Assembly: GCF_014647875.1 (NCBI RefSeq)
Contig: NZ_BMQA01000016.1
Location: 112,483 to 176,482, forward strand
From: Streptomyces brasiliensis
GTDB lineage: Bacteria > Actinomycetota > Actinomycetes > Streptomycetales > Streptomycetaceae
Length of the DNA: 64,000 bases
Direction of reading: 5' to 3'
Under the pieces are notes generated by a model. The model was not told the DNA's origin, ran no database searches, and was given only the letters and a program-made list of their open reading frames with translations. Made by a program: the position numbers and the translations under genes. Below, one piece after another: positions 1 through 8,359 of this stretch (the stretch's first letter is position 1; each line of letters starts with the position of its first letter).

Positions 1-277
1 TCTCGATCAGGCCGTGGGTGGCGATGTCCCAGAACGCGGTGGAGCCGCCGTTGCCGAGGATCACCTCGTAGCCGTCCGGGAGGGAGAACAGGGAGGCGAT
101 GCCCTCGCGGACCTGGCCGACCAGGTTCTTCACCGGGGCCTGCCGGTGGGAGGTGCCGATGAGGGACGTACCGGTCGCGGCGAGGGCGTCCAGCGCCTCC
201 GTCCGCACCTTGGAGGGACCCGCGCCGAAACGTCCGTCCGCGGGCTTGATGTCAGAGGGAATCCGGATCTCAGCCAC
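1..277 (-). CDS. serC: Phosphoserine aminotransferase, N-terminal part (cut by window edge)
   Basis: PLP-dependent transaminase of serine biosynthesis (3-phosphohydroxypyruvate plus glutamate to phosphoserine). Only the first 92 residues are inside the window. They include IKPADGRFGAGPSKVR and the SHRQAPVKNLV and GNGGSTAFWD segments, which I recognise from actinobacterial SerC. The start is a GTG at 275-277; the next codons read AEIRIP. No strong ribosome binding site is visible upstream. It is divergent from the FAD oxidoreductase gene, with about 180 bp between them. Confidence 0.9.
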   Translation of the reverse strand, partial: MAEIRIPSDIKPADGRFGAGPSKVRTEALDALAATGTSLIGTSHRQAPVKNLVGQVREGIASLFSLPDGYEVILGNGGSTAFWDIATHGLIE

Positions 278-413
278 GACTGGAGACTAGCCGTTGGGGG
301 AAATCTGGGCGAAACCTCGTCCGGCGGGTGAGACGGCGTTTGGGTGACTGTCCCTGGGGGGCCGCGGCTCCCGGACCCCCGCGTCGGCCTGAACGGTCTC
401 GTCCTGGAACGCC

Positions 414-456
414 GACGGGCTGTTGAGTGGACCCACGGACGGGTTGTTGAGTGGAC
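414..456. repeat. Tandem 24-bp direct repeat at the start of the FAD oxidoreductase gene
   Basis: The 19-mer GACGGGCTGTTGAGTGGAC (414-432) recurs as GACGGGTTGTTGAGTGGAC (438-456), 18 of 19 bases identical and offset by exactly 24 bp. The second copy ends two bases before the ATG at 459. It may be a pair of operator half-sites on one face of the helix. Because 24 is a multiple of three, it could also be a duplicated N-terminal coding segment if translation begins at the TTG at 423. Confidence 0.6.
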
Positions 457-458
457 GT

Positions 459-3338
459 ATGTCGGAAATCAATGCGGAACTGCGCGCGGCCGTCCGGGGC
501 GAGGTCGCGTTCGACGTGACCTCCCGGGCACTTGTCACCATGGACGCGTCCAACTACCGGCGTGTCCCGGCGGGGGTGGTCGCGCCCCGCGATGCCGACG
601 ACGTGGCCGCCGTACTGGAGATCTGCCGCAGACACGGCGTACCGGTGGTCGCGCGGGGCGGGGGGACGTCGATCGCCGGGCAGGCCACCGGCACAGGCGT
701 GGTGCTCGACTTCACGCGGCACATGAACCGGCTCCTGGAGATCGACCCCGGCACGCGTACGGCCGTCGTCCAGCCGGGGCTGGTCCTCGACCGGCTCCAG
801 GAGGCGGCCGCCCCGCACGGGCTGCGGTTCGGCCCCGACCCCTCCACCCACGGCCGGTGCACGCTCGGCGGGATGATCGGCAACAACTCGTGCGGGTCGC
901 ACTCGGTTGCCTGGGGTACCACGGCCGACAGCGTGCGGGAGCTGGCCGTGGTGACCGCGCGCGGACAGCGGCTGTGGCTCGGGCAGGACTGGGCCGGGGC
1001 TCCGGAAGGGCTGCGGGCGCTTGTGGAAGGCGAGTTGGCGCTCCTGCGCACCGGCTTCCCGGAGCTGCCGCGCCGTATCTCCGGGTACGCGCTGGACGCC
1101 CTGCTCCCCGAGAAGGGCGCCGACGTCGCCCGCTCGTTCTGCGGCTCGGAGGGCACCCTGGGCGTGCTCACCGAAGCGGTCGTACGGCTCGTCGAGGCGC
1201 CACGCGCGCGTGCGCTCGCCGTGCTCGGGTACGCCGACGAGAGCGCGGCCGCCGACGCCGCGGCCGGTCTGCTCCCGCACGGACCGCTGACCGTGGAGGG
1301 CATGGCGGCCGACCTGGTGCCGTCCGCCGCCGGGCTGCCCCGGGGCGGGGCCTGGCTGTTCGTGGAGACCGGTGGGGAGACGGCGGACGAGGCACGCGCG
1401 GGTGCGGAGGCGATCGTCCGCGCGGCCGACGTCGTGGACGCGGCGATCGTGACCGACCGCGCCGCCCAGCGCACCCTGTGGCGCGTCCGGGAGGACGCGA
1501 GCGGTACGGCGACCCGGATGCCGGACGGCAGCGAGGCCTGGCCCGGCTGGGAGGACTGCGCCGTCCCGCCGGCCCGGCTCGGCGCGTATCTGCGAGACTT
1601 CCGGGCCCTGTTGTCGGCGCACGACCTGCGCGGAACGCCGTACGGCCACTTCGGTGACGGCTGCATCCACGTCCGCATCGACTTCGACCTGCTCACGGAG
1701 GCGGGGATCGGCCGGTTCCGGCGTTTCTCCGAGGAACTGGCCGACGTGGTGGTGGCGCACGGCGGTTCGCTGTCCGGGGAGCACGGGGACGGACAGGCCC
1801 GCGCCGAGCTGCTGCCGAAGATGTACGGCCCCGAGCTGGTCGCCCTGTTCGAGCGGGCCAAGCGGATCTGGGACCCGGACGACCTGCTCAACCCCGGCAT
1901 GCTCGTCCGCCCGGCGCCCCTGGACACGAACCTCCGCTTCTCGGTCCTGCCCCGGGAGCCCGTGCCGGTCACCTTCGGCTACCCGGCCGACGGCGGCGAC
2001 TTCTCGGCGGCGGTGCGCCGGTGCGTGGGGGTCGCCAAGTGCCGTACGCCATCGGCGGCCGGCTCCTCCGTCATGTGCCCCTCCTTCCGGGCGACCGGCG
2101 AGGAGGAGCACTCCACGCGCGGGCGGGCCCGGCTGCTGCACGAGATGCTCGCGGGCGAACTGGTCACGGACGGCTGGCGCTCGCCCGAGGTCCGGGACGC
2201 GCTGGACCTGTGCCTGTCCTGCAAGGGCTGCCGCTCGGACTGCCCGGTCGGCGTCGACATGGCCACGTACAAGGCCGAGTTCCTGCACCACCACTACGCC
2301 GGCCGACGACGGCCCGCCGCGCACTACGCGATGGGCCGGCTGCCGCTGTGGCTGCGCTGGGTGGCCCGGACCCGTACGGCGTCCCTGGTCAACGCTCTTG
2401 CCTCCGTACGGCCGTTGGCATCCCTGGCGAAGCGACTGGGCGGGATCGCACCCGAACGGGAGATTCCCAGGCTGGCGCGGGAGACGTTCAGCCGCTGGTG
2501 GCGCAGGCGCCGCCCGGCCCCGTCCGAGGGCGACCTGGTCGTGCTGTGGCCGGATACCTTCACCGAGCACCTCTCACCAGCGGTGGGCCGGGCGGCCGTA
2601 CAGGTACTGGAAGCGGCGGGCCTGAAGGTGGCGCTGCCGCCGACCCTGCGCCTGTCCGCACCGCCGATCGGCGGCGGCAGGTCGGCTGCCAGGGATCCGC
2701 TGCGGGCCCTGGCCCGCCGGGACCGGGTCTGCTGCGGACTGACGTACCTCTCCACGGGCCAGCTCACCCACGCCCGCGCGGTGTTGCGCCGCACCCTCGA
2801 CCTGATGGAGCCGGTACTGGAGGCCGGTGCACCGGTCGTCGTCCTGGAACCCAGCTGCGCGGCTGCCCTGCGCACCGACCTGCCCGAGCTGCTGCACGAC
2901 GATCCCCGGGCCGCCCGGCTGGCGTCGGCCGTCGTCACCTTCGCCGAGGCACTCGAGCGGTACGCCCCCGGCTGGACCCCGCCCGCCGTGAACCGCCCCG
3001 TCGCCGGCCAGACCCACTGCCACCAGCACGCGGTCCTCGGCGACGACCCCGACCGCCGCCTGCGCCGAGCGGCGGGCCTGACCGGCGACCTGACCGGCGG
3101 CTGCTGCGGCCTCGCGGGCAACTTCGGCTTCGAGAAGGGGCACTACGAGGTCTCTACGGCCTGCGCGGAGGAACAGCTCCTGCCGTCGGTACGGGAGGCG
3201 GCGGAGGGGACGGTGGTCCTGGCGGACGGCTTCTCGTGCCGTACGCAGCTGGAGCAACTGGCCGGGATGCGTGGGCGGCACCTGGCGGAGGTACTGGCCG
3301 AGGCATTGGAACCGCAAAGGGACGGGCGCCTTTCCTGA
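459..3338 (+). CDS. FAD-linked oxidase with C-terminal iron-sulfur and CCG domains (YdiJ/GlcD-like)
   Basis: A predicted 959-residue 2-hydroxyacid dehydrogenase-type flavoprotein. The N-terminal half (about 25-470) has an FAD_binding_4 fold with RGGGTSIAGQATGTGV and GNNSCGSHS, then the FAD-oxidase C domain (GHFGDGCIHVRIDF, GEHGDGQAR). An iron-sulfur region follows, with CLSCKGCRSDCPVG near residue 585. Cysteine-rich CCG-type motifs (HCHQHAVLG, GGCCGLAGNFG) lie in the last 120 residues. This single-chain architecture matches YdiJ/D-2-hydroxyglutarate or D-lactate dehydrogenases that pass electrons to quinone; the substrate is not visible. The ATG at 459 was preferred; a TTG at 423 would add 12 residues drawn from the 24-bp repeat. 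Confidence 0.85.
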   Translation: MSEINAELRAAVRGEVAFDVTSRALVTMDASNYRRVPAGVVAPRDADDVAAVLEICRRHGVPVVARGGGTSIAGQATGTGVVLDFTRHMNRLLEIDPGTRTAVVQPGLVLDRLQEAAAPHGLRFGPDPSTHGRCTLGGMIGNNSCGSHSVAWGTTADSVRELAVVTARGQRLWLGQDWAGAPEGLRALVEGELALLRTGFPELPRRISGYALDALLPEKGADVARSFCGSEGTLGVLTEAVVRLVEAPRARALAVLGYADESAAADAAAGLLPHGPLTVEGMAADLVPSAAGLPRGGAWLFVETGGETADEARAGAEAIVRAADVVDAAIVTDRAAQRTLWRVREDASGTATRMPDGSEAWPGWEDCAVPPARLGAYLRDFRALLSAHDLRGTPYGHFGDGCIHVRIDFDLLTEAGIGRFRRFSEELADVVVAHGGSLSGEHGDGQARAELLPKMYGPELVALFERAKRIWDPDDLLNPGMLVRPAPLDTNLRFSVLPREPVPVTFGYPADGGDFSAAVRRCVGVAKCRTPSAAGSSVMCPSFRATGEEEHSTRGRARLLHEMLAGELVTDGWRSPEVRDALDLCLSCKGCRSDCPVGVDMATYKAEFLHHHYAGRRRPAAHYAMGRLPLWLRWVARTRTASLVNALASVRPLASLAKRLGGIAPEREIPRLARETFSRWWRRRRPAPSEGDLVVLWPDTFTEHLSPAVGRAAVQVLEAAGLKVALPPTLRLSAPPIGGGRSAARDPLRALARRDRVCCGLTYLSTGQLTHARAVLRRTLDLMEPVLEAGAPVVVLEPSCAAALRTDLPELLHDDPRAARLASAVVTFAEALERYAPGWTPPAVNRPVAGQTHCHQHAVLGDDPDRRLRRAAGLTGDLTGGCCGLAGNFGFEKGHYEVSTACAEEQLLPSVREAAEGTVVLADGFSCRTQLEQLAGMRGRHLAEVLAEALEPQRDGRLS

Positions 3339-3517
3339 GGAATCTCTCAGGTTTTTCGAGCAATTCCCAGTCATTCTCAGGGGATTCACAGTGGTTCTTT
3401 GCTCTTTTCGCGCTGTGTACGGGTGAACGGTGTGTACGTTTCTTGGTGTCGGGTTCCGGAAAAGGAATTCGGCACCACAGGAAAAACACGCGTACAGTGC
3501 GAACGAAGGAGAAGGAA
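3339..3517 (+). promoter_or_regulatory. A/T-richer leader and promoter region of the small peptide gene
   Basis: This 179-bp gap is clearly poorer in GC than its surroundings. It contains short repeats such as TCTCAGG and two GTGTACG copies (near 3415 and 3430). It ends in a very strong purine-rich ribosome binding site (GAAGGAGAAGGAA, 3505-3517) directly before the ATG at 3518. I cannot place the promoter with confidence. Confidence 0.4.
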
Positions 3518-3640
3518 ATGAGCCTCAAGAAGCTCGCCCCGCTGCCCCCCAAGGCCAAGTCCAAGCAGCTTCCCCCGCCGCCGAAGCCGAAGGCGAAGAA
3601 GAAGCACCAGCCGAAGCCGCTGCCCGGCCAGCACCGCTGA
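3518..3640 (+). CDS. Small proline/lysine-rich cationic peptide, 40 residues
   Basis: An ATG with an excellent ribosome binding site opens a 40-residue frame followed by a perfect terminator hairpin, so it looks like a real monocistronic gene. Composition is extreme: 11 Pro, 11 Lys, no Asp or Glu, with runs such as PPPPKPKAKKK. There is no cysteine, no hydrophobic signal peptide and no transmembrane segment. The next gene is an ABC exporter whose own N-terminus is strongly acidic. I do not recognise a family. It could be a nucleic-acid or ribosome-binding tail peptide, a proline-rich antimicrobial, or exporter cargo; none of these is shown by sequence alone. Confidence 0.65.
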   Translation: MSLKKLAPLPPKAKSKQLPPPPKPKAKKKHQPKPLPGQHR

Positions 3641-3679
3641 TCCGGCTGAGCGGGACGATCGGGGAGATCGGGACATGAA

Positions 3680-3712
3680 GGGGGCCGGCGGCGCGCCGCC
3701 GGCCCCCTTTCC
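3680..3712 (+). terminator. Intrinsic terminator after the small peptide gene
   Basis: A perfect 28-nt palindrome (3680-3707), GGGGGCCGGCGGCG followed by its complement, ends in CCCCCTTT. It separates the peptide gene from the ABC exporter gene 49 bp further on. Confidence 0.85.
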
Positions 3713-3760
3713 GTCGGCCCGTTGGTGAATTCAGAGAATACCTGAGGAGAGAATGCGGGC

Positions 3761-5617
3761 ATGTCGCACATGAATGAAGACGAAGAACCGGAACACGAGG
3801 GCGAGGATACGCCCACCATTCCCGCCCGTACCGCCTTCCGTCGTTTCTGGCCGCTGACCAGAGGCCTGCGCGGTTGGCTGCTGATCGTCTGGCTGTGCAC
3901 GGTGATCGCCGCGCTCGCCGAGACCGGGGCGATTCTCCTCTTCAGCGAACTCACCGACAACGCCCTGCAGAAGGGCTCCCTGGCCGCCTTCTGGACCCCG
4001 GCCGCGCAGTGGCTGGGCATCGCGATCGTCGGCGCGCTCGTCGCGTACGCGGGCAACTCGCTCGCCGCGTGGACGACGGAACGCTTTGTGATGCGGCTGC
4101 GCGAGCACGTCTTCGACCACGTACAGCGGTTGCCGCCGCACTTCTTCCAACGGCACCGGCAGGGCGACCTGCTGTCCCGCCTGACCGGCGATGTCGAGGC
4201 GATCGAGACGATGGTCGTGTCCGGGCTGGTCGGCGCGGCGTCGGCCGCCTTCTCCGCCCTCTTCTACGCGGCCGCCGCGTTCTGGCTGCGCTGGGACCTG
4301 GCCGCCGCCACCTTCGTCCTCGCGCCCCTGTTCTGGCTGGCGGCCCGCCGCTTCTCCGGTTCCATCAGGGACGTCTCCCGCGCGGGCCGGGTCGCCGACG
4401 GTGCGATCACGTCGGTGGTCGAGGAGTCGCTGGGCAACATCGTGCTGACGCAGGCGTACGACCGGCGGGACGCGGAACGCCGGCGGCTCGGCGACGAGGC
4501 GAGGGCCTGGTTCCGCGCCTCGGTGCGCTCGTCCCGGCTGGGCGAGGCGTACGAGCAGCTCGTGCAGGTCATCGAGACGGTGTGCGTCCTCGCGGTGATC
4601 GGCATCGGTGCCTGGGAGATCTCCGCCGGCCGCATGACCCTCGGCCAACTCCTCGCCTTCGCCGCGTTCCTCGGCTACCTCTACCCGCCCGTGCGCGGCC
4701 TGGCCCAGCTCGGCCTCACGGTCACGGCGGCGACGGCGGGCGCCGAGCGGCTCATCGAGATCATGGACGCGCAGCCTTCGGTCACCGACCCGAGGCACCC
4801 GTCCGACACCGGCCGCCCCGACGGCACGGTCGAGGTGAGGGACGCCGGTTTCGCCTACCCCGGCGCGGACAGGGCAGCGGCCCCGGCCCTGCAGGGCCTG
4901 TCCTTCACGGTCGGTCCCGGCGAGCTGGCGATCGTCACCGGGCCGAGCGGCGCGGGCAAGTCCACGCTCTCCAAGCTCCTGCTCCGCTTCTACGACCCCG
5001 ACTCCGGCGACATCCTCCTGGACGGCGTCCCACTGAGGGAGCTGCCGCTGGCCCGGCTGCGCGAGTACGTCACGCTGCTGCCCCAGGAGACCCTGGTCCT
5101 GCACGACACCGTCCGCGCGAACATCGCCTGCGGGCGGCCCGGTGCCGGCGAGCGGGCGATCGAGGAGGCGGCGCGGGCGGCGGACGCGCACGACTTCATC
5201 ACGCGATTGCCGCAGGGCTACGACACCGGGGTCGACCCCAACTCGGCTCGCCTGTCCGGCGGCCAGCTCCAGCGGCTGGCCATCGCCCGCGCGCTGCTGC
5301 GCGACTCCCCGGTCCTGGTCCTGGACGAGCCGACGACGGGACTGGACGCGATGGCCGCGCGCCGGGTCGTCAAGCCGCTGCGCCGCCTGATGGCGGGCCG
5401 TACGACCGTCATGATCACCCACGACCTCAATCTCGCCCCCGACGCCGACCGCATCCTGGTCATCGACCGGGGCCGGGTCGTGGAGACGGGCCGGCACGAG
5501 GAACTGCTGACGAGGGGCGGCGCATACGCCAGGCTGCACCGGTCGCAGAACAACGCGGTGATGGACACGGGGGAGCTGCGGCTGCCGCTGACGTACGAGT
5601 CGTCGTACAGCTCGTAG
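3761..5617 (+). CDS. ABC exporter, fused membrane and ATPase domains
   Basis: A 618-residue half-transporter of the MsbA/multidrug type. Residues about 30-310 hold six predicted membrane helices. The ATPase follows with Walker A GPSGAGKST (near 395), signature LSGGQLQRL (near 496), Walker B VLVLDEPTTG and the switch histidine in MITHDLN. The ATG at 3761 has GAGGAG nine bases upstream. The first 20 residues are unusually acidic (NEDEEPEHEGED). It would work as a homodimer, or pair with another half-transporter not present here. Substrate unknown; its position behind the cationic peptide gene makes that peptide a candidate cargo. Confidence 0.85.
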   Translation: MSHMNEDEEPEHEGEDTPTIPARTAFRRFWPLTRGLRGWLLIVWLCTVIAALAETGAILLFSELTDNALQKGSLAAFWTPAAQWLGIAIVGALVAYAGNSLAAWTTERFVMRLREHVFDHVQRLPPHFFQRHRQGDLLSRLTGDVEAIETMVVSGLVGAASAAFSALFYAAAAFWLRWDLAAATFVLAPLFWLAARRFSGSIRDVSRAGRVADGAITSVVEESLGNIVLTQAYDRRDAERRRLGDEARAWFRASVRSSRLGEAYEQLVQVIETVCVLAVIGIGAWEISAGRMTLGQLLAFAAFLGYLYPPVRGLAQLGLTVTAATAGAERLIEIMDAQPSVTDPRHPSDTGRPDGTVEVRDAGFAYPGADRAAAPALQGLSFTVGPGELAIVTGPSGAGKSTLSKLLLRFYDPDSGDILLDGVPLRELPLARLREYVTLLPQETLVLHDTVRANIACGRPGAGERAIEEAARAADAHDFITRLPQGYDTGVDPNSARLSGGQLQRLAIARALLRDSPVLVLDEPTTGLDAMAARRVVKPLRRLMAGRTTVMITHDLNLAPDADRILVIDRGRVVETGRHEELLTRGGAYARLHRSQNNAVMDTGELRLPLTYESSYSS

Positions 5618-5727
5618 TGGTGTGGGTCGTAGTGGTTCGGGTCGTGGTACGGCTCGATCTCAGCATCTAGGACAGTGGTGTAAAGGGTTCACACTCCTGA
5701 CGAGGGTCTATTACCCTGGACTTGACA

Positions 5728-5743
5728 GTGCACTGAGATGCAC
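5728..5743. promoter_or_regulatory. Inverted repeat upstream of the EamA exporter gene
   Basis: GTGCA-CTGAGA-TGCAC lies 29 bp before the GTG start of the exporter and immediately after a TTGACA hexamer (5722-5727). The arrangement suggests a promoter -35 box with an overlapping repressor site; no -10 box could be fixed. Confidence 0.4.
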
Positions 5744-5772
5744 GCTGACCCAAGCCGGCCCCAGGACGACCA

Positions 5773-6705
5773 GTGACGACCTCCACCAGTACGACCCCGA
5801 CCAGTTCCACCCCGACCTCGCTCTCCCCGGCGCCGGTGGGTACACCGCGCCGTTTCGGCTCGCTGGGCCCGGTCGGGCTGGTGCTGGCCGGTGGGGTCTC
5901 CGTCCAGTTCGGCGGGGCGCTCGCCGTGACGCTGATGCCGCGCGCCGGTGCGCTCGGGGTGGTGACCCTGCGACTGCTCGCGGCGGCGGTGATCCTGCTG
6001 GTGGTCTGCCGGCCCCGGCTGCGCGGGCACTCGCGCATCGACTGGGGCACCGTGATCGTCTTCGGCGTCACGATGGGTGTGATGAACGGCCTCTTCTACG
6101 AGGCGGTCGCCCGCATCCCGCTCGGTCCCGCGGTGACCCTGGAGGTCCTGGGCCCGCTGGCCCTCTCGGTCCTGGCGTCCCGGCGAGCGGTCAATGCGGT
6201 GTGGGCGGGCCTCGCCCTGGCCGGCGTCTTCCTCCTGGGTGGCGGGGGCTTCGGCGAGCTGGACATGACGGGCGTGGGCTTCGCGCTCGGCGCGGGGGCG
6301 ATGTGGGCGACGTACATCGTCTTCAGCGCCCGTACGGGCCGACGGTTCCCGCAGGCCGACGGGCTGGCGCTGGCCATGGCGGTGGCGGCGCTGCTGTTCC
6401 TGCCGCTGGGCATCGCGGAGGCGGGCGGCAAGCTCCTCAACCCCACGACCATCGCCCTGGGTTCATCGGTGGCGCTGCTGTCCTCGGTCCTCCCCTACAC
6501 GCTCGAACTCCTCGCCCTACGCCGCCTCCCCGCGTCCACCTTCGCGATCCTGATGAGCCTGGAACCGGCGATTGCGGCGACGGCGGGCTTCCTGATCCTG
6601 GGACAGTCCCTTTCGGCCACGCAGGCAGCCGCGATCGCTCTGGTCATCGCGGCGAGCATGGGGGCGGTGCGGACTCAGGTGGGGCGGGGGAAAGCGGCCG
6701 GCTGA
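5773..6705 (+). CDS. EamA/DMT-family exporter (RhtA-like)
   Basis: A 310-residue membrane protein with about ten hydrophobic segments in two EamA repeats, matching RhtA-type exporters of threonine/homoserine and related metabolites. Recognisable segments are GVMNGLFYEAVARIPLG and SSVLPYTLELLALRRLP. The start is the GTG at 5773; the first 20 residues are Ser/Thr/Pro-rich and cytoplasmic. The substrate cannot be inferred. Confidence 0.85.
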   Translation: MTTSTSTTPTSSTPTSLSPAPVGTPRRFGSLGPVGLVLAGGVSVQFGGALAVTLMPRAGALGVVTLRLLAAAVILLVVCRPRLRGHSRIDWGTVIVFGVTMGVMNGLFYEAVARIPLGPAVTLEVLGPLALSVLASRRAVNAVWAGLALAGVFLLGGGGFGELDMTGVGFALGAGAMWATYIVFSARTGRRFPQADGLALAMAVAALLFLPLGIAEAGGKLLNPTTIALGSSVALLSSVLPYTLELLALRRLPASTFAILMSLEPAIAATAGFLILGQSLSATQAAAIALVIAASMGAVRTQVGRGKAAG

Positions 6706-6739
6706 GGGGGTCCGCCGGTGGGGATGTGGCCTCGACCCG

Positions 6740-6822
6740 GGTGATTGGTGGTTTTGTGCCGCCCGGCCGGGGCGCCGGCCCGGCTGAGGTGGTTCTGGGG
6801 TGGCACAAACGCACCGATCACC
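6740..6822. terminator. Long imperfect hairpin between convergent genes
   Basis: The left arm 6740-6763 (GGTGATTGGTGGTTTTGTGC onward) pairs with the right arm 6800-6822 (GTGGCACAAACGCACCGATC onward) with about four mismatches; a second GC-rich stem sits inside. It lies between the stop codons of the EamA gene and the convergent AhpD-like gene, so it probably terminates both transcripts. Confidence 0.6.
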
Positions 6823-6841
6823 GGTGCTGAGCCGTGGTGGC

Positions 6842-7315
6842 TCAGGCGAACTGGCCCACCTGGTAGTCGCCTGCGGGCTGCTGGACGATGACGTTCATGC
6901 GGTTGTAGGTGTTGATGAGGGCGATGAGGGAGACGAGGGCGGCGAGCTGGTCCTCGTCGTAGTGCTTGGCGGCGTCTGCCCAGGCCTCGTCCGTGACGCC
7001 GCCGGCCGCGTCGGCGATGCGGGTGCCCTGTTCGGCCAGTTCGAGGGCGGCGCGCTCGGCGTCGGTGAAGACCTTGGCTTCGCGCCAGGCGGCGATGAGG
7101 TTGAGGCGCTGCTGGGTCTCTCCGGCGTGGGCGGCGTCCTTGGTGTGCATGTCGGTGCAGAAACCGCAGCCGTTGATCTGGCTGGCGCGGATCTTCACTA
7201 GTTCCTGTGTGGCCGCGGGGAGGGTCGAGTCCGACACAGCCTTGCCGGCCGAGTTGATGTACTTCGCGAACTTGGCACCGACCTGGCTGCCGTACAGGTT
7301 GAGACGAGCGTCCAT
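6842..7315 (-). CDS. AhpD-like carboxymuconolactone decarboxylase-family protein
   Basis: A 157-residue all-helical CMD-fold protein. The alkylhydroperoxidase motif is present as CGFCTDMHTKDA (CxxC plus the downstream His), which in AhpD family members acts in peroxide reduction or thiol exchange. Length and motif fit the single-domain AhpD core. It is convergent with the EamA exporter and divergent from the catabolic operon. Its physiological partner is unknown. Confidence 0.85.
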   Translation of the reverse strand: MDARLNLYGSQVGAKFAKYINSAGKAVSDSTLPAATQELVKIRASQINGCGFCTDMHTKDAAHAGETQQRLNLIAAWREAKVFTDAERAALELAEQGTRIADAAGGVTDEAWADAAKHYDEDQLAALVSLIALINTYNRMNVIVQQPAGDYQVGQFA

Positions 7316-7507
7316 GGTGATCTCTCCTGGTCGTATCGACTGCTACACCCCCCTGACGAACCGACCGCCGAAGATGTGACAGCGCCGGCACCAGCAGTTC
7401 GGCACCGACCAAGAAGCAGGCGGCCCCACGGTCACTTCCCGGCGCGCGTAAGGCGGCCCACCCCCACGTCTCGTCCCACGTGAGGGTCGGCCCACCGCTA
7501 ATTCATG

Positions 7508-7519
7508 CAAGCGCGCTTG
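7508..7519. promoter_or_regulatory. Palindromic operator candidate for the catabolic operon
   Basis: The perfect 12-nt palindrome CAAGCGCGCTTG follows a TAATTC hexamer (7499-7504) that could serve as a -10 box, just before the first gene of the operon. TetR proteins often bind such a site, and this operon ends in its own tetR gene at 17025. That link is inference. Confidence 0.45.
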
Positions 7520-7552
7520 ATTGTTTCTGTCGGCGCTGCCATGCTCCCCCCC

Positions 7553-8359
7553 ATGGCCGACCCGACGCCCGTGATCGACGACCTGCGTGTGGAAGGTGAC
7601 GAACTCGATGCGCTCGTCGCCGATGTGAGCTCGGATCACTGGGTGCTGCCCACACCAGCACCCCGCTGGACCGTAGCCCACCAGATCGCTCACCTGGTCT
7701 GGACCGACCGCTCCGCCCTGCTGGCGGTCACCGATGCCGACGCGTTCCGTGAGCTGGTCGAGAAGGCGATCACCGCTCCCGACTCGTTCGTCGACGACGG
7801 CGCCGGGGAGGGCGCCCGACTCCCACCCCGGGAGCTGCTGTTGCGCTGGCGTACGGGGCGTGCCCGGCTCGAAGCCGCCCTGCGCTCCGCTCCACCCGGC
7901 GCTCGTTTCCCCTGGTACGGGCCGCCCATGTCCGCGGCCTCCATGGCCACCGCCCGCCTGATGGAGACCTGGGCGCACGGACTCGACATCGCGGACGCCC
8001 TCGGCGTGACCCGGCCCGTCACCGATCGCATCCGGCACATCGCCTGGCTCGGCGTCCGTACCCGTGACTTCGCCTTCGGGGTGCATGGCGAGCCGGTACC
8101 CGCCGAGCCGTTCCGGGTCGAACTGACCAGTCCCGTCGGCGCGTTGTGGGCCTATGGTCCCGAAGGCGCCCCCCAACGCGTCACCGGCCCCGCCCTCGAC
8201 TTCTGTCTCCTCGTCACCCAGCGTGCCCATCGCGCCGACCTCGGTCTGCACGCCGAAGGGCCCGAAGCCGACCGGTGGCTCGACATCGCCCAGGCCTTCG
8301 CCGGGCCGCCCGGCAGTGGGCGTCCGCGGAAGCACAAGCAGCAGGAGAGCGGCGCATGA
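7553..8359 (+). CDS. TIGR03084-family metal-binding protein (maleylpyruvate isomerase-like N-terminus)
   Basis: A 268-residue DinB/MDMPI-fold protein. The N-terminal helical bundle carries the family's metal-ligand pattern, with WTVAHQIAHLVWTD early and METWAHGLDIADALG in the middle. It is the first gene of the operon and its stop overlaps the next start (ATGA). In-frame ATGs also occur at 7505 and 7541; 7553 was chosen because the operator-like palindrome at 7508-7519 would otherwise be coding. The reaction is unknown; the family recurs beside acyl-CoA carboxylase genes. Confidence 0.75.
   Translation: MADPTPVIDDLRVEGDELDALVADVSSDHWVLPTPAPRWTVAHQIAHLVWTDRSALLAVTDADAFRELVEKAITAPDSFVDDGAGEGARLPPRELLLRWRTGRARLEAALRSAPPGARFPWYGPPMSAASMATARLMETWAHGLDIADALGVTRPVTDRIRHIAWLGVRTRDFAFGVHGEPVPAEPFRVELTSPVGALWAYGPEGAPQRVTGPALDFCLLVTQRAHRADLGLHAEGPEADRWLDIAQAFAGPPGSGRPRKHKQQESGA

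Noticed and set aside
270..2570. A 766-codon minus-strand frame opposite the FAD oxidoreductase
   Set aside because: Composition dominated by Arg, Gly, Pro and Ala without domains; the plus strand encodes a clear flavoprotein.
3518..3640. The Pro/Lys peptide as a lasso, lanthi- or thiopeptide precursor
   Set aside because: No Cys/Ser/Thr-rich core, no leader-core layout and no modifying enzyme nearby.
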